From: Macrothele yani
Lineage: Eukaryota; Arthropoda; Arachnida; Araneae; Macrothelidae
DNA length: 64,000 bases
Reading direction: 5' to 3'
Assembly: GCA_039090855.1 (NCBI GenBank)
Contig: CM077006.1
Location: 45,641,336-45,705,335, forward strand
Shown: positions 43,270 through 54,264 of the stretch, one piece after another
Numbering within the stretch: position 1 is the stretch's first letter
Layout of the letters: every line of letters begins with the position of its first letter
The notes under the pieces: generated by a model
Told to the model about the DNA's origin: nothing
The model's input: only the letters and a program-made list of their open reading frames with translations
The model's database searches: none
Program-made: the position numbers and the translations under genes

Positions 43270-43650
43270 ATTGCGAAATCTTTGAACACCCCATAATGCT
43301 GCATCTACACCCAGAGTAGGATGGGCTTTTTCAGGACGATAATGCCCCCATGCAGGAATGGTTCAATGAAGACAGTGCTAATATGAGACATCTCGAATGG
43401 CCACCAAACTCGCCTGGTCTCAACCCAGTTGAACATCCAGGTAATACTGTGGAACGTCAGGTGAAGCATTTGGCCACACAATCTCCGATCCATACTGGAA
43501 CTGAGAACTGCCATACAAACTGTTGGATTGCAGATTCCCACACAACATCTGTGTACAAACACCTCATTTATACGATGTTACACCGGGTGGTGGCAGTTAT
43601 CTGGGAGGAGAAAGGGGGTCGTAATTCATTGTGCACTCAGTGTACATGAA
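43270..43650 (+). pseudogene. Tc1-like transposase C-terminal fragment
   Basis: Reads LFQDDNAPMQEWFNEDSANM, then RHLEWPPNSPGLNPVEHPGN and TVERQVKHLA, ending TMLHRVVAVIWEEKGG. Motif two is intact at DDNAP, with the following cysteine-histidine stretch deleted. The third motif Asp has changed to Gly (SPGLNP). The N-terminal half is absent. Confidence 0.85.
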
Positions 43651-44158
43651 AGATCTGAACAGCTTACAGACAATACATCCAGAAATACTTGAAAGCGGCA
43701 AATTTATGGCCAGAAATAAGGTACTGAACCTGTTTCAGACGCATGAAAGAAACTGCGATTGTGAAGAGTGATTGTGGGTTGTTGTATTCCTTACTGACAC
43801 TGCACCAATGGATGACTTATTGGCCCGAGATATTGCAACTACACAGTGAGTCAAAAGTCGCATGGACACCCTTGTATTTCAGAAACGGGAGGGAAAATGA
43901 AATATCTGAATACCCCAGCAAAGAATCTGTGAGGGGCCTATCTTTAGGCTATTTCCGGAACACGACCGCCATCTTAAGCCATATAGGATCAAGGTCAAAA
44001 TTTTCAAATGGTAAGGAGGTCATGTTGCATATCAAACAACACCAGAATTTTCTCTGAAATTGATTGCCGTAATCAGATTTGACATATGTGTTGTGGTTCA
44101 CAAGTTATCAACACAGAAAGTTGAAATAACAACCTCTAAGGTACCTTGTGATGTGCAG
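43651..44158. other. Unassigned stretch
   Basis: No gene or repeat recognised. A 104-codon frame at 43743-44057 has no known domain. Confidence 0.35.
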
Positions 44159-44563
44159 CTATTTGATGAGTTCAATGTGTTGTCGCTGTTGCTGAACACA
44201 GAGCTGAAGGCGCTGGATCCAGTCGTTATGCACCCGCACTAGAATATCGGGAGAAATGCGGTGCTGAAGATGGTGTTTGTCGCTGATTTTCTCAGCATAC
44301 ACCGGGTGTTTCAGACGACCCCACAGATCAAAGTCGAGTGGTGTGAGGTCGGGGGATCTGGAACACAGATCAAAGTCGAGTGGTGTGAGGTCGGGGGATC
44401 TGGAACACAGATCAAAGTCGAGGGGTGTGAGGTCGGGGGATCTTCTTAGAATTTGGGTATCAGGTATACGACAGTGCTGTGTGAAATTGGTGATCTTTCT
44501 GGGTGTCGGTTGTTGAGGTCTGCGGTTATGATACGGCATCTTACAGCACAATAATTTGCTCAT
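44159..44563 (-). pseudogene. IS630/mariner-type transposase C-terminal piece with tripled motif
   Basis: A 134-codon open frame gives RRSPDLTPLDFDLC, SRSPDLTPLDFDLC and SRSPDLTPLDFDLWGRLKHP in a row, then VYAEKISDKHHLQHRI. SPDLTPLDF is the third catalytic motif of this transposase type, normally present once. The frame is kept because the repeat is 42 bases. No upstream catalytic motifs are found, so the piece cannot be active. Confidence 0.8.
44322..44447. repeat. 42-bp minisatellite over a catalytic motif
   Basis: Three copies starting at 44322, 44364 and 44406 with almost no divergence. Each encodes 14 residues on the minus strand including SPDLTPLDF. Confidence 0.95.
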
Positions 44564-45054
44564 TATGTCGCTAACCCCTTCCCCGAAAAAACAAAAACGA
44601 ACTTTTTAACGGGCAATGCAATTCAAGGCAATGTCACCCCATTAAGCGTGCTGACAGATTTTTTTAAAATGTCCTTTTCACTATTCTAAGCAATTTTTGT
44701 AGTGCTATATACAAGCATTATTCTAACGATATTTAAATCTGATAAGTAATTTCAATTCTTTTTAATAATTTGATAAATAATTTCATTTTTTAAATAATTT
44801 GAGACCTGATTTTGATTTCTAATAATTTTAAGTTTAATTTGTATCTTTGATAATTCGAAATTTCATTTAATGTTTGAAAGTTTCAAATCTGATTTTATTT
44901 TTTAATAATAATATAAACACCCAGATCCGTCTCTCTGGAACTCTGGAACGCTTGACGTCACACCAACGTCTGCATTGTTACGACATCACTTATTTGATCA
45001 ATTCGTGTGTACTCTCGCGATGTCAAAATGATTGCCTGCTATAGCACGAGATCA
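44564..45054. other. A/T-rich unassigned stretch
   Basis: Diverged TTTTAATAATTTGA-like repeats near 44755-44900. No gene. Confidence 0.4.
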
Positions 45055-45440
45055 CTTTCAAATGTCAAGGTGATCGCGTGCTAATTTAAAAATATTGGAT
45101 TATTAATGACTCGAGTTCTGTCTTTCCGACCTACCAAATTCGAATTGAATTCTTAATATCACAGCAAGTTGAGTTTGCACGCGATAACATTGAGGTGTTA
45201 AGATGATCGCATGCTAATGTAAAAACATTGGATTATCAATGATTCGAGTTTTATTTATCCGACCTACAAAATTCGAACTGAATTCTTAAAATCACAGCAA
45301 GTTGAGTTTGCACGCGATCACATTGAGATGTTAAGGTGATCGCGTGTTAATTTTAAATAGTGGATTATCGATGCCTCGAGTTCTATTTATCCGATCTACA
45401 AAATTCGAATTAAAATCTTATTATCGCGGCAAGTTGCGTT
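45055..45440. repeat. 133-bp tandem repeat x3
   Basis: Monomers near 45068, 45200 and 45334 share GGTGATCGCGTGCTAATTT, a CTCGAGTTCTATTTATCCGA stretch and CAGCAAGTTGAGTTTGCACG. Confidence 0.9.
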
Positions 45441-46369
45441 TGTATATTAAATAAAATTTAGCACAATTCGAATATTAATTTGTACGCTTTAATTATTTTT
45501 TAGTTTTTAATTTAACTAATTTTCTGAGTTTAGTGCTGATTATATTATAAATTTTGCAAAATATCGATCTCTAACCTACAATAAAAACTGAAATCTTGCG
45601 ATATCAAAGTGAGCAAGATTGCATCTAAAAGCAGATGTCGCCCCAATAGCACATTGTCGAGAATTTACATAGTTCCGATTTGTAATACCAGATATCGCAT
45701 TATTTTGTAGAAAAAGCTTCAAACTAAACTTCGGACAGGACAGTCTGAAAAAAGCCGTGAGCGGAATAACATGTGTGCAGGAGAAAAAGTAATTTAACCC
45801 GAAAAATCAAAGCAAAAGTTGTAAGTTTACTCGAAAACAACTGGACTATAAGGAAAATTGCTGAACAACAATAAATATTTCGCGCAGAATATTTATCGCG
45901 AGGTCTTTTGAAAAACGGAAATAAATGGCATATAATTTTCAGTTCTAACATGAATGAGTTCTTATTCTATACGTTTTTACTATATTTCCATATAAAAAAA
46001 ACGGCGTCTATTTGATTTGTTTTTAATCTGCTTCAATTAAAAATTTTACCGTCTTAAGACGGGAAACATCCCCTATATAATATTTATTTAAAGCTTAAAA
46101 ACAACCGTCTTAGGACGGGCTATAAGCGAGTTTTTAAATAATAAGTTACAGATCGATCTGTGATTCTTGTAAAACAAATTTTACTTTTTTTTTTTTTATC
46201 TCGAACGTGAAAAAGTGAAGCTAAATTGGTTCCGTGAAAAACCTTTTTAAATTTATTTTGCCTGTTTTTATTTTAATATTTAATTCTTAAATTTCTCGCC
46301 TTAGCCTTGCTCTCAAAAAGTACAGAAAAATATATCAAATTTATCATGTTTTTAATAGATAAATACGCA
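45441..46369. other. A/T-rich stretch with CCGTCTTAAGACGG palindromes
   Basis: A perfect 14-bp palindrome CCGTCTTAAGACGG lies near 46050 and a one-base variant near 46110. No gene seen. Confidence 0.5.
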
Positions 46370-46490
46370 GTTGACGTGGAGCAGGAACATCAAATAGTTC
46401 CTGCTCCACGTCAATAGTTCCTGCTCCACTTTCCACATATAAACGTGGAAAGAGCGATTACTACTATTGATGTTCCTGCTCCACGTCAAC
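46370..46490. repeat. Hairpin cluster with perfect 24-bp arms
   Basis: Arms at 46370-46393 (GTTGACGTGGAGCAGGAAC start) and 46467-46490 are exact reverse complements. Between them GTTCCTGCTCCACGTCAA and GTTCCTGCTCCAC give two more partners for the left arm, and TTTCCACATATAAACGTGGA forms a nested hairpin. Confidence 0.95.
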
Positions 46491-47430
46491 TGATTTCTGA
46501 TTTTTTAAAGTCATGTGGACTTTCGCCTATATATTTCTTTCTACTATTTTTTTTTACCTGACTTACTATTTTGACTCATGTCGGATTAAATTATTTGCTA
46601 ATAATTTACTTCTGCGTTTTTGTTCGTGCAGTGACATATTAACAACTTAAATTGCACACATCGGGTAGCTGCGTACGTTTTAGCTGTCAGACCGTGGTTA
46701 GCAAACAGCGTTTAATGGCAGGATTCGCGTTCTATTTAAATTGCTCGCCAATTGAGTGTGAATGTAGCAGATCGTAGACTACAAATACCGTGAAAAGAAG
46801 AAAGCGATACGAGATCTTAGGAAAAACGGAGCATAAATCCTCAATTAAAGTGTTTAAAATAAAACTGGGGTTGAAGGAAAGAGAATAAAAAGTCCCTCAA
46901 GTGCCCGAAGTCCGTGCCGGACAAACAGACTGTAAAAAGACGGTCGGCAGTCTCCACCTTGTGTTCACCTTCACGCCGTCATTAAGACTTCGCCAGGTAT
47001 CTTCATGAACGACGACCTCATTGCAATACCTCAAAAACCTCGAGAAAATTCTGATCGAGTTAATGAGCATTTCCTTTCTTTTATACCACATTCGGCCTTA
47101 GATGACTGAGCATTAAAGGATAATAAACCACTTCTTGAGTTATTTTCGCTTGTAATGAGAAACGATTTTTGCGAAATGTGCATTCCACGAGAATTTTTAT
47201 TTTAATACAACCTGCTACATTGACCACTTTCTGAACTAGTTATCAGCTGTCATTTTAGACGTCTAGTCACACCCGTGTACCTACAAATATTCGGTCTTCA
47301 AGCAAAATTAAAAAAAAAAGCCCCCACTTGCTCTTTCTCTATTTGCAAAACTAACAAAGAAAATAAAGATGCGTTCATAGTTAAACACGCTTATGACGAG
47401 GAGTTTAGGACCAACGGAAAACCTCGTTGC
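46491..47430. other. Unassigned stretch
   Basis: No gene or clear repeat recognised. Confidence 0.4.
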
Positions 47431-47634
47431 AGCCACAGTGACTCAGTGATCGAAGCGAAGGCTTCTGACCATTCGTCCGTCGTGGGTCCAGGTTCGAATC
47501 CCGTGAGGCATGGATGTTGTGTTTATCTTGTGGCACTGGCTCTCTCCCTTCCCTGGAACCAGTGGTCCTAAATTAAGGACGGGCGATTGCTTATAGCCAG
47601 TTGTGGTGATCAATGTGGTCGTTAAACCTTCAAC
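47431..47634 (+). repeat. tRNA-derived SINE, diverged
   Basis: AGTGACTCAGTGATCGAAGC replaces the usual A box; GGTTCGAATCCCGTGAGGC and the family body and tail follow. No long A tail. Confidence 0.8.
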
Positions 47635-47793
47635 CCCCACTCCACCCCCGAATCCTCGCTGAATCCGGGCGCTCGCTAAATCCGTTATGCTGTGAAAAAT
47701 CCCGCCGTGTACACTAAGTTGACTAGAACAAGCCGCCAACGGTAACCGATAACTCTGGTACTGTTGGCAAATTTTGAGCGAAGCTATTGCAAA

Positions 47794-48281
47794 ATCGGAA
47801 GGCGTCAAAACCTGACCATGGACGATGTCCAATCGCATGCCAAAAATCACGGTGATCGGATGTGTCATGTCGTAGCTATGCCCGAACAACTAATTGTCCC
47901 GAGTCTCGTTTAGAAAGCGGATTTTTTAATTATTATCAAAATTGGTCAGTTTTTTAATAGTCATTATTTTTATACAGCACGACCAATCACCATGATACCA
48001 ACCCCATGTCGCTCACCATTTCCTTCCCTTTCTCTGTGGCAAGTGTCACCGCGATCAACTGAAGCTCTTTGAAGGAGATAGGTAACAAACGACTCCTTCT
48101 CAAAACCCGGAAACCCCCTTAAAAATGCAAGTTTCTGGACGATTATTCCTCAATGACACGGAATTTCGGGAATCGGAAGGCTTCAAAACCTGACCATGTC
48201 CAATCGCATGCAAAAAATCATGGCGATCGGACGTGTCATCTCGTACCTATGCCCGAACAACTAATTGTGTCGAGTCTCTTA
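47794..48281. repeat. Pair of about 115-bp direct repeats
   Basis: ATCGGAAGGCGTCAAAACCT through GCCCGAACAACTAATTGT at 47794-47912 recurs at 48171-48281 with small changes. The 260 bases between them are unassigned. Confidence 0.85.
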
Positions 48282-48429
48282 AGAGTGCTCCGGTTGGCCT
48301 TTAGATAGGAGTGATGAAGAGTTGACATGGGTACCCCCGCGCAGAGTGGAACAGACCCAAACCGAACGCAGGCGATAAATAGGCTGATAGCAGGGCATCC
48401 CCACAGTGTATTGAAATCGTGGTGATCTG

Positions 48430-49920
48430 AGCATCTTTGATCGTGGATGCATTGTCGGCGCAAGACAGATGGGGCATTCTATCTCCCAAGTGGTAAAAAC
48501 CCTCGGTTTCCAAAGGGCAACCGTATCAAGGACGTACCAGCACCGAGAGAGCAAGTGGTGGTCGACCACACGCCATTGACGACCGAAGTCGGCGTAGACA
48601 CTCCAGGCTCGTACAGACCGACCGTTTGAAAATGGTGGCGCAAATCCCATCCACGTTAAATATCGGAGGCCCATGCAGCGTCAGCAAGCTAACGGTACCG
48701 TCCACGCTGCATACCCTAGGCTAGGGGGCCAACGCCCTACTCGTGCGCCACTGTTGACTGCGCGTCATCAGATATTACGACTCGCTTGGTGCCGGGAACA
48801 TCAAAACTGGACTTCTGAAGAGTAGCGCAGCGTCGTGTGGTCAGATGAATCACGTTTTCAGATGTACGGGGATGACAGAAGGGTGCGGGTGTGGCGTCAA
48901 CCCGTTTTCAGATGTATGGGGATGACGGAAGTGTGCGGGTGTGGCGTCAACCCGTTTTCAGATGTACGGGGATGACAGAAGGGGGAGGGTGTGGCGTCAA
49001 CCCGTTTTCAGATGTACGGGGATGACAGAAGGGTGTGGCGTCAACCCGTTTTCAGATGTACGGGGATGACAGAAGGGTGCGGGTGTGGCGTCAACCCGTT
49101 TTCAGATGTACGGGGATGACAGAAGGGTGCGGGTGTGGCGTCAACCCGTTTTCAGATGTACGGGGATGACAGAAGGGTGCGGGTGTGGCGTCAACCCGTT
49201 TTCAGATGTACGGGGATGACAGAAGGGTGCGGGTGTGGCGTCAACCCGTTTTCAGATGTACGGGGATGACAGAAGGGTGAGGGTGTGGCGTCAACCCGTT
49301 TTCAGATGTACGGGGATGACAGAAGTGTGCGGGTGTGGCGTCAACCCGTTTTCAGATGTACGGTGATGACAGAAGGGTGCGGGTGTGGCGTCAACCCGTT
49401 TTCAGATGTACGGGGATGACAGGAGGGTGCGGGGTCAACCCGTTTTCAGATGTACGGTGATGACAGAAGGGTGCGGGTGTGGCGTCAACCCGTTTTCAGA
49501 TGTACGGGGATGACAGAAGGGTTCAGGTGTGGCGTCAACAGCATGAGGCTATGCCAGGTCAGCCCTGTTTAAGGAGGTGGTGGCTCAGCGATGGTTTGTG
49601 GAGCCTTTTCATGGGACACATTAGGTCCCTTAGTGTGTCTGGAGAGGTCCTTAATCGCTGGGTGCTACGACAATGTGCTGTCTGATCACATACACGCTTG
49701 CATGGCCTTCGCGCATACTGCAGCCGATGGCCTGTTTGAGAAACACAATGCGCAGCCCCATTGGGCCACAACGACCCAGACACAGTTTAAGGAACACTCA
49801 CCTGAGTTTGGAACCATAAGGTGGTCACCAAAGTCCCCCGATTTAAACTCTGTGGAAGCTCTCCGGGACGCCATGCAGGAAGGTTGTCAGATGGGACGAC
49901 AGCTTCATCTACATTAGCAA
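48430..49920 (+). pseudogene. Tc1-like transposase pseudogene bloated by a 50-bp array
   Basis: Plus strand: LSIFDRGCIVGARQMGHSIS and VVKTLGFQRATVSRTYQHRE (helix-turn-helix), SKLTV, RAPLLTARHQILRLAWCREH and NWTSEE, then motif one VVWSDESRFQMYGDDRRVRV. This last segment is repeated about 14 times. After the array come WRQQHEAMPGQPCLRR, VMVCGAFSWDTLGPLV, a degraded motif two (LFEKHNAQPHWATTTQ, usual QQDNAPCH), and WSPKSPDLNSVEALRDAMQ. Dead, with stops and an array whose 50-bp period shifts frame. Confidence 0.9.
48853..49540. repeat. 50-bp minisatellite x14 from a transposase catalytic segment
   Basis: CGTTTTCAGATGTACGGGGA restarts at 48853, 48903, 48953, 49003, 49047, 49097 and so on to 49491. 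Two units are 44 bases, the rest 50. Copies are nearly identical. The unit is the codons for RFQMYGDDRRVRVWRQP just after the first catalytic Asp-Glu. Confidence 0.97.
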
Positions 49921-50857
49921 AGTCGTCAATTGCAGGAACATCATTACAAATATGTTATGTTCTGCCGTTGCAACCAATCAGAGAATAGAAGATCCTCCAT
50001 TTCATCATCAAAAGTTGGAAAACTCAGCTCTTCTAAAGCAGTTTTGGATGCAAGACTGTGATACGCGTCCCTAAATATGAATTACAAGAGCAAGTCGCTT
50101 CTTTAGAATTTGGTGTACCCCCCATTGCTTTTCTATCAATATTCTTCCATTAGCACACCAAAAAATATTCCCCTGCGCTTATTACAAGTTCGTCTGTACG
50201 TCAACATTTCTATTTGTTCATTCCAGGGTAATGTAAAGCATATTTTCTTTGCCTTATTAAATATGAAATTTCATTAATTTTTCTTTTTTTTTAAGTTCCG
50301 CGTAAAATCCGGGAATTTCGTTAAATTTGCTCATTAAAAGCTGTCAAATTTACCTTGAATTAACATTATACCTGTTTAACTTGTTAAATCCGGTATGTCG
50401 CTAAATAAGGCTCGCTATAAGCGGGCTTTACTGTATTTCAAATTATAAAAATATTTATTTCAATTAATAAAATTCTTCTATTTTTATGAATAGATAGATT
50501 ATAAGTATTCAAATAATAACAAAAATCTTTCTTCCTACTTTTCCATTAGCAAGTGTCTAGTTAAATCTAATTTATCTGACTGTTGAGCTTCAGCGGTAAC
50601 ATACAACGATATTTGAACCGTATCCTGACACACTGTATTTCGCAAATAATTTTTGGCTCTTTTCAACTTGATCTTTTAGAAGTAGATACTGTGACAGGTA
50701 TTATTAGATATAAAATCAGTGCAGTAGAGGTGGCCAGGTAACTACATGACAAATCGTTGAACTTTATTTTTAACAATTCTGCGAGGTTTTGTTTATTGAA
50801 TTTATTGATTTAATTTCTTCTCTTATGAAGCCATTTGATATATATATTTTTTAAATT
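49921..50857. other. A/T-rich stretch with a Tigger/pogo-like end
   Basis: No gene. GGCTCGCTATAAGCGGGC then TTTACTGTA at 50404-50434 resembles the terminal repeat of pogo/Tigger-type elements, with similar words at 46115 and 47660. I could not define an element. Confidence 0.35.
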
Positions 50858-51019
50858 GGAGGTTTAACGACCACCGTGAGCAACTCAATGGGCTATAAGT
50901 AGTCGCCTGTTACTAATTTGGGCCACTGGTTCCAGAGAAGGGAGATAGCCAGCATGGTAAGACTAACAACATCCATGCCTCACGGGATTCGAACCCGGCC
51001 CCATCTCTGACGAATGACC
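50858..51019 (-). repeat. tRNA-derived SINE, reverse, head truncated
   Basis: Tail GGAGGTTTAACGACCACC, body, and B-box complement GGGATTCGAACCC. The copy ends near GACGAATGACC. Confidence 0.85.
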
Positions 51020-51039
51020 TGCATATTGTAAAATATCAC

Positions 51040-51222
51040 ATTCTGTTCGTGTAAACAAGTTCTGAAGTTCCAGCAATGCGAAATTATTGACAATTGTTTT
51101 CTAAGGAATAAATCTTGCTCCAATTTACATCTGCACAACATATTTATCCTGAATGCATCTTCAGTTCTTTTAAATCTGTAATCCAATATTTGGCATAATG
51201 CCAACGATGTCCTCTGCACTTC
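51040..51222 (-). repeat. LINE 3'-end fragment shared with 59.94-60.05 kb
   Basis: CTTCAGTTCTTTTAAATCTG, TAATCCAATATTTGGCAT and AATGCCAACGATG match the sequence beyond the LINE coding end at 59.9-60.0 kb, in the same orientation. Confidence 0.65.
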
Positions 51223-51463
51223 TGACTAGCGACGTATCATTCGTGAACGTTTCGTTCCCAATGAATAACACTTCACCGTGAATGGTGAATGTTCCTCTCT
51301 CACCAATCTGAATGAACATTCAATCTTCCATTACTGCAGCATACGAGATGCGAGCAATAATATATGTAGACTGGTTGCATAAGTAGGTGGGCTTTGGAAC
51401 CTATTACGCATGTGCCGTGAATCACGTGTCACGTGCTCGTCCGATTTTTTTAAAGTAAGCTTT

Positions 51464-51960
51464 GTTCTTACGTGTATGAAGCTGCTCGTCGCATTTGCCA
51501 TACCGGAAGTGATCAACGAATTCGTATCAGATTTTATCAAAAACTTGAAGAAACTTGCAGAGACACATGCTTAACGTTACAAAAACTCTGTGGGAATAAT
51601 TCTTTGAGTTGCGCACAAGATTATGAGTGGTATAAACGTTTGAAAGGTGGTCGTGAAAGTGTTGAGAGTGATGAACGGTCTGGAAGGCTCGCAAACCAGT
51701 AAAAGAGAAAACAATGTCGAATTTCTGCACACAACTGTACAATAAAATCACCTAATCACTATTCGTGAATTACCTGAAGACTTCGACATTAGTTTCGGTT
51801 CAGTTAAGTCGATTTTTACGGACGATTTTGGTATGAAACGCGTCTCAGCCAAACTTGTGCCAACATTGCTCTCAGCTGAGCAAAACAGGCCCGTGTTCCA
51901 GTCGCTAGTGGCCAGCTTGTTTGCGTCGAAAACATTTAACAAGAAAGATGACACCGAATT
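51464..51960 (+). pseudogene. mariner transposase N-terminal fragment
   Basis: QRIRIRFYQKLEETCRDTCL, CAQDYEWYKRLKGGRESVES and DERSGRLANQ, then ITIRELPEDFDISFGSVKS in another frame, FTDDFGMKRVSAKLVP and LLSAEQN. This is the two-helix DNA-binding half of a mariner, without catalytic domain. It runs into sequence also found at 62.05-62.16 kb. Confidence 0.85.
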
Positions 51961-52059
51961 TTCGGGTGTAATAAGCACGTCTTTTGAATCCGTTCTGATG
52001 CAAATTAAATTTATCAAAGCTATTCAAAGTCAATGGAACCGGTATGCAAAACAATAGTA

Positions 52060-54190
52060 TCTGACGGAAGAAAGAAGTTTTTCAATCGGATCTTTAATCC
52101 CTCAGATTTTGCTGTAAACGGAATCGTGAGCTTACGAACTCTTAGAAACAGAGTTATCGACAAAAATACAGTAAGTTGTGACTTTACGTCCCCTTGTGGG
52201 AAAACCATGCATTATTTTAGGAAGAAAGTATTCTCAAAAGGTTTTTCCATATGAGCGGTATCGGTCCAAGAAAGAAAAAAATTATTCGGGTTTTCAGGAG
52301 CCCAGATTTTGCTACAAATACATCAGAAGCAGAAATTAACACTTATGACCCCTGGTGACCAAACCATTCTTTACCAAACATTAGAAATTATGTGAAAAAT
52401 ATTTTCCATCAGGTCTTGTATGCGATACAGGAAGAAGTTTTCAAATCGGAGTTTTAGTAGCAGAAAACGCAATTTACCTTTGTGCCCCCTAGCGGAAAGT
52501 CTATAATTTACGTGAAAATTTTGAATTTATATTAAAAACATTTCACATCGGAAACAATATCCAACAAAGAAAGAATTTCTGAAATCGGACTTTTAGAAGT
52601 AGAGATATTGACAAAAATAAGATATACATCTACGCCCCCTGTAGTAGAAACCATGCATTATTTCAAGAAGAAAATGCTCCTAAAATGTTTGTCGACATGA
52701 GTAGTATCGGTCAACAAACGAATTTTTTTTCGATCGAGATTTTAGAAGCTCATACTTTGCTGCAAATACATCACAAACGGAAATTAAGGCTTACGCCACC
52801 TGGTGGCCAAACCATTTTTTACAAGAACTAGAAATTATGTGCAAACGATTTCCCATCAGGAACTGTATCCGGTGCAGAAAGATTTTTTTCAAATCGGAGA
52901 TTTAGAAGCAGAGATATAGGGGGGAACGCAATTTACCTTTACGCCCCTAGCGGGAAGTCTATGAATTACTTGAAAATTTTGAAATTAAATGAAACACACG
53001 TCACACGGAAAACACTATCCAACAAAGAAGGAATTTTTTTCAAATCGGACCCTTAGAAGTAGAGATATTGACAAAATTAAGATATACATCTACGCCCCCT
53101 GGCGTAGAAACCATTCACTATTTTAAGAAGAAAATGTTTCTGAAAGGTTTGTCGACATGAGAAATTTCGGTCTACAAACGACGTTATTTTCAATCGAAAA
53201 TTTAGAAGCTCAGATTTTGCTGCAAATACTTTATAAGAAGCGGAAATTAAGATTTACGCCCCCTGGTGGCCAAACCATTTTTTTTTTACAAAAACTAGAA
53301 ATTATGTGCAAACGATTTCCCATCAGGAGCTGTATCCGGTGCAGAAAGAATTTTTGAAATCGGAGATGTAGAAGCAGAGATATAGGGAGAAACGCAATTT
53401 ACCTCTACGCCCCCTAGCGGGAAGTCTATCAATCACTTGAAAATTTTGAAATTATATGAAAAACACGTCACACGGAAAACACTATCCAACAAAGAAGGAA
53501 TTTTTTAAATCTGACTACTAGAAATAGAGATATTGACAAAAATACGATATACATCTACGTCCCCTGGCGGAGAAACTGTGGAATATTTTAGGAAGAAAAT
53601 ATTCCGAAAAGGTTTATCGATGTGAGTGACATCAGTTCAAGAAAGGATTTTTTCAATCGATATTTTAGAAGCTCAGATTTTATGGCAAATACATCAGAAG
53701 CAAAAATTAACACTTACGCCCCCTGGTGGCCAAAGTATTCTTTACCAAAAATTAGAAATTATATGCAAAAGATTTTCCATCAGGAGATGTATCCGCTGAA
53801 AAAAAATTTCAAATCGGAGTTTTAGAAGAAGAGTTATCGGGAAAAATGTAATTTACTTTTACGCCCCCTAGCGGAAAATCTATGCGTAATTTAAAAAAGA
53901 AACTATCTAAAATACTCTTCGACATAAATGGAATCAAAAGATAAAATAATTTTTTCAATCGGATGTTTAGAAGCAAATATGTGGAATAAAACGTATTTTT
54001 GAATTCGACATCATCTGCATTTACGCCCTCTAGCGGCGAAATTGTACATCGTAAAAAAAAAAACGAAATACAGGATCATCATTCGCATATTTCAGGCTTC
54101 CGAATGCAAAAAGAATTTTTCAAAACGGACTTGCAGAGATACCGTGGGTACAGACGGACGGACAAACCGATAACATAAGCACGATCTTTT
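52060..54190. repeat. 153-bp satellite, trimeric, with a CGCCCCCT box per monomer
   Basis: Thirteen boxes of the form ACGCCCCCTGGTGGCC, ACGCCCCCTAGCGGGA or ACGCCCCCTGGCG(G/T)A lie near 52185, 52344, 52482, 52632, 52793, 52941, 53092, 53255, 53407, 53557, 53715, 53861 and 54022. Intervals are 138-163. The three box types recur in order every 450-465 bases, i.e. a higher-order repeat of three monomers. The array ends in GACGGACGGACAAACC and an A/T-rich tail. Confidence 0.9.
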
Positions 54191-54264
54191 TTTACAAAAG
54201 ACGTGCTAAAAAACTATCACAATTGGGGATGAAACGTAGGCTTATGGGGGAGACCCCGAAACTA

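Noticed and set aside
50404..50434. End of a Tigger/pogo element
   Set aside because: Only one end-like word was found; no partner end or transposase could be tied to it, so it is only noted in the stretch description.
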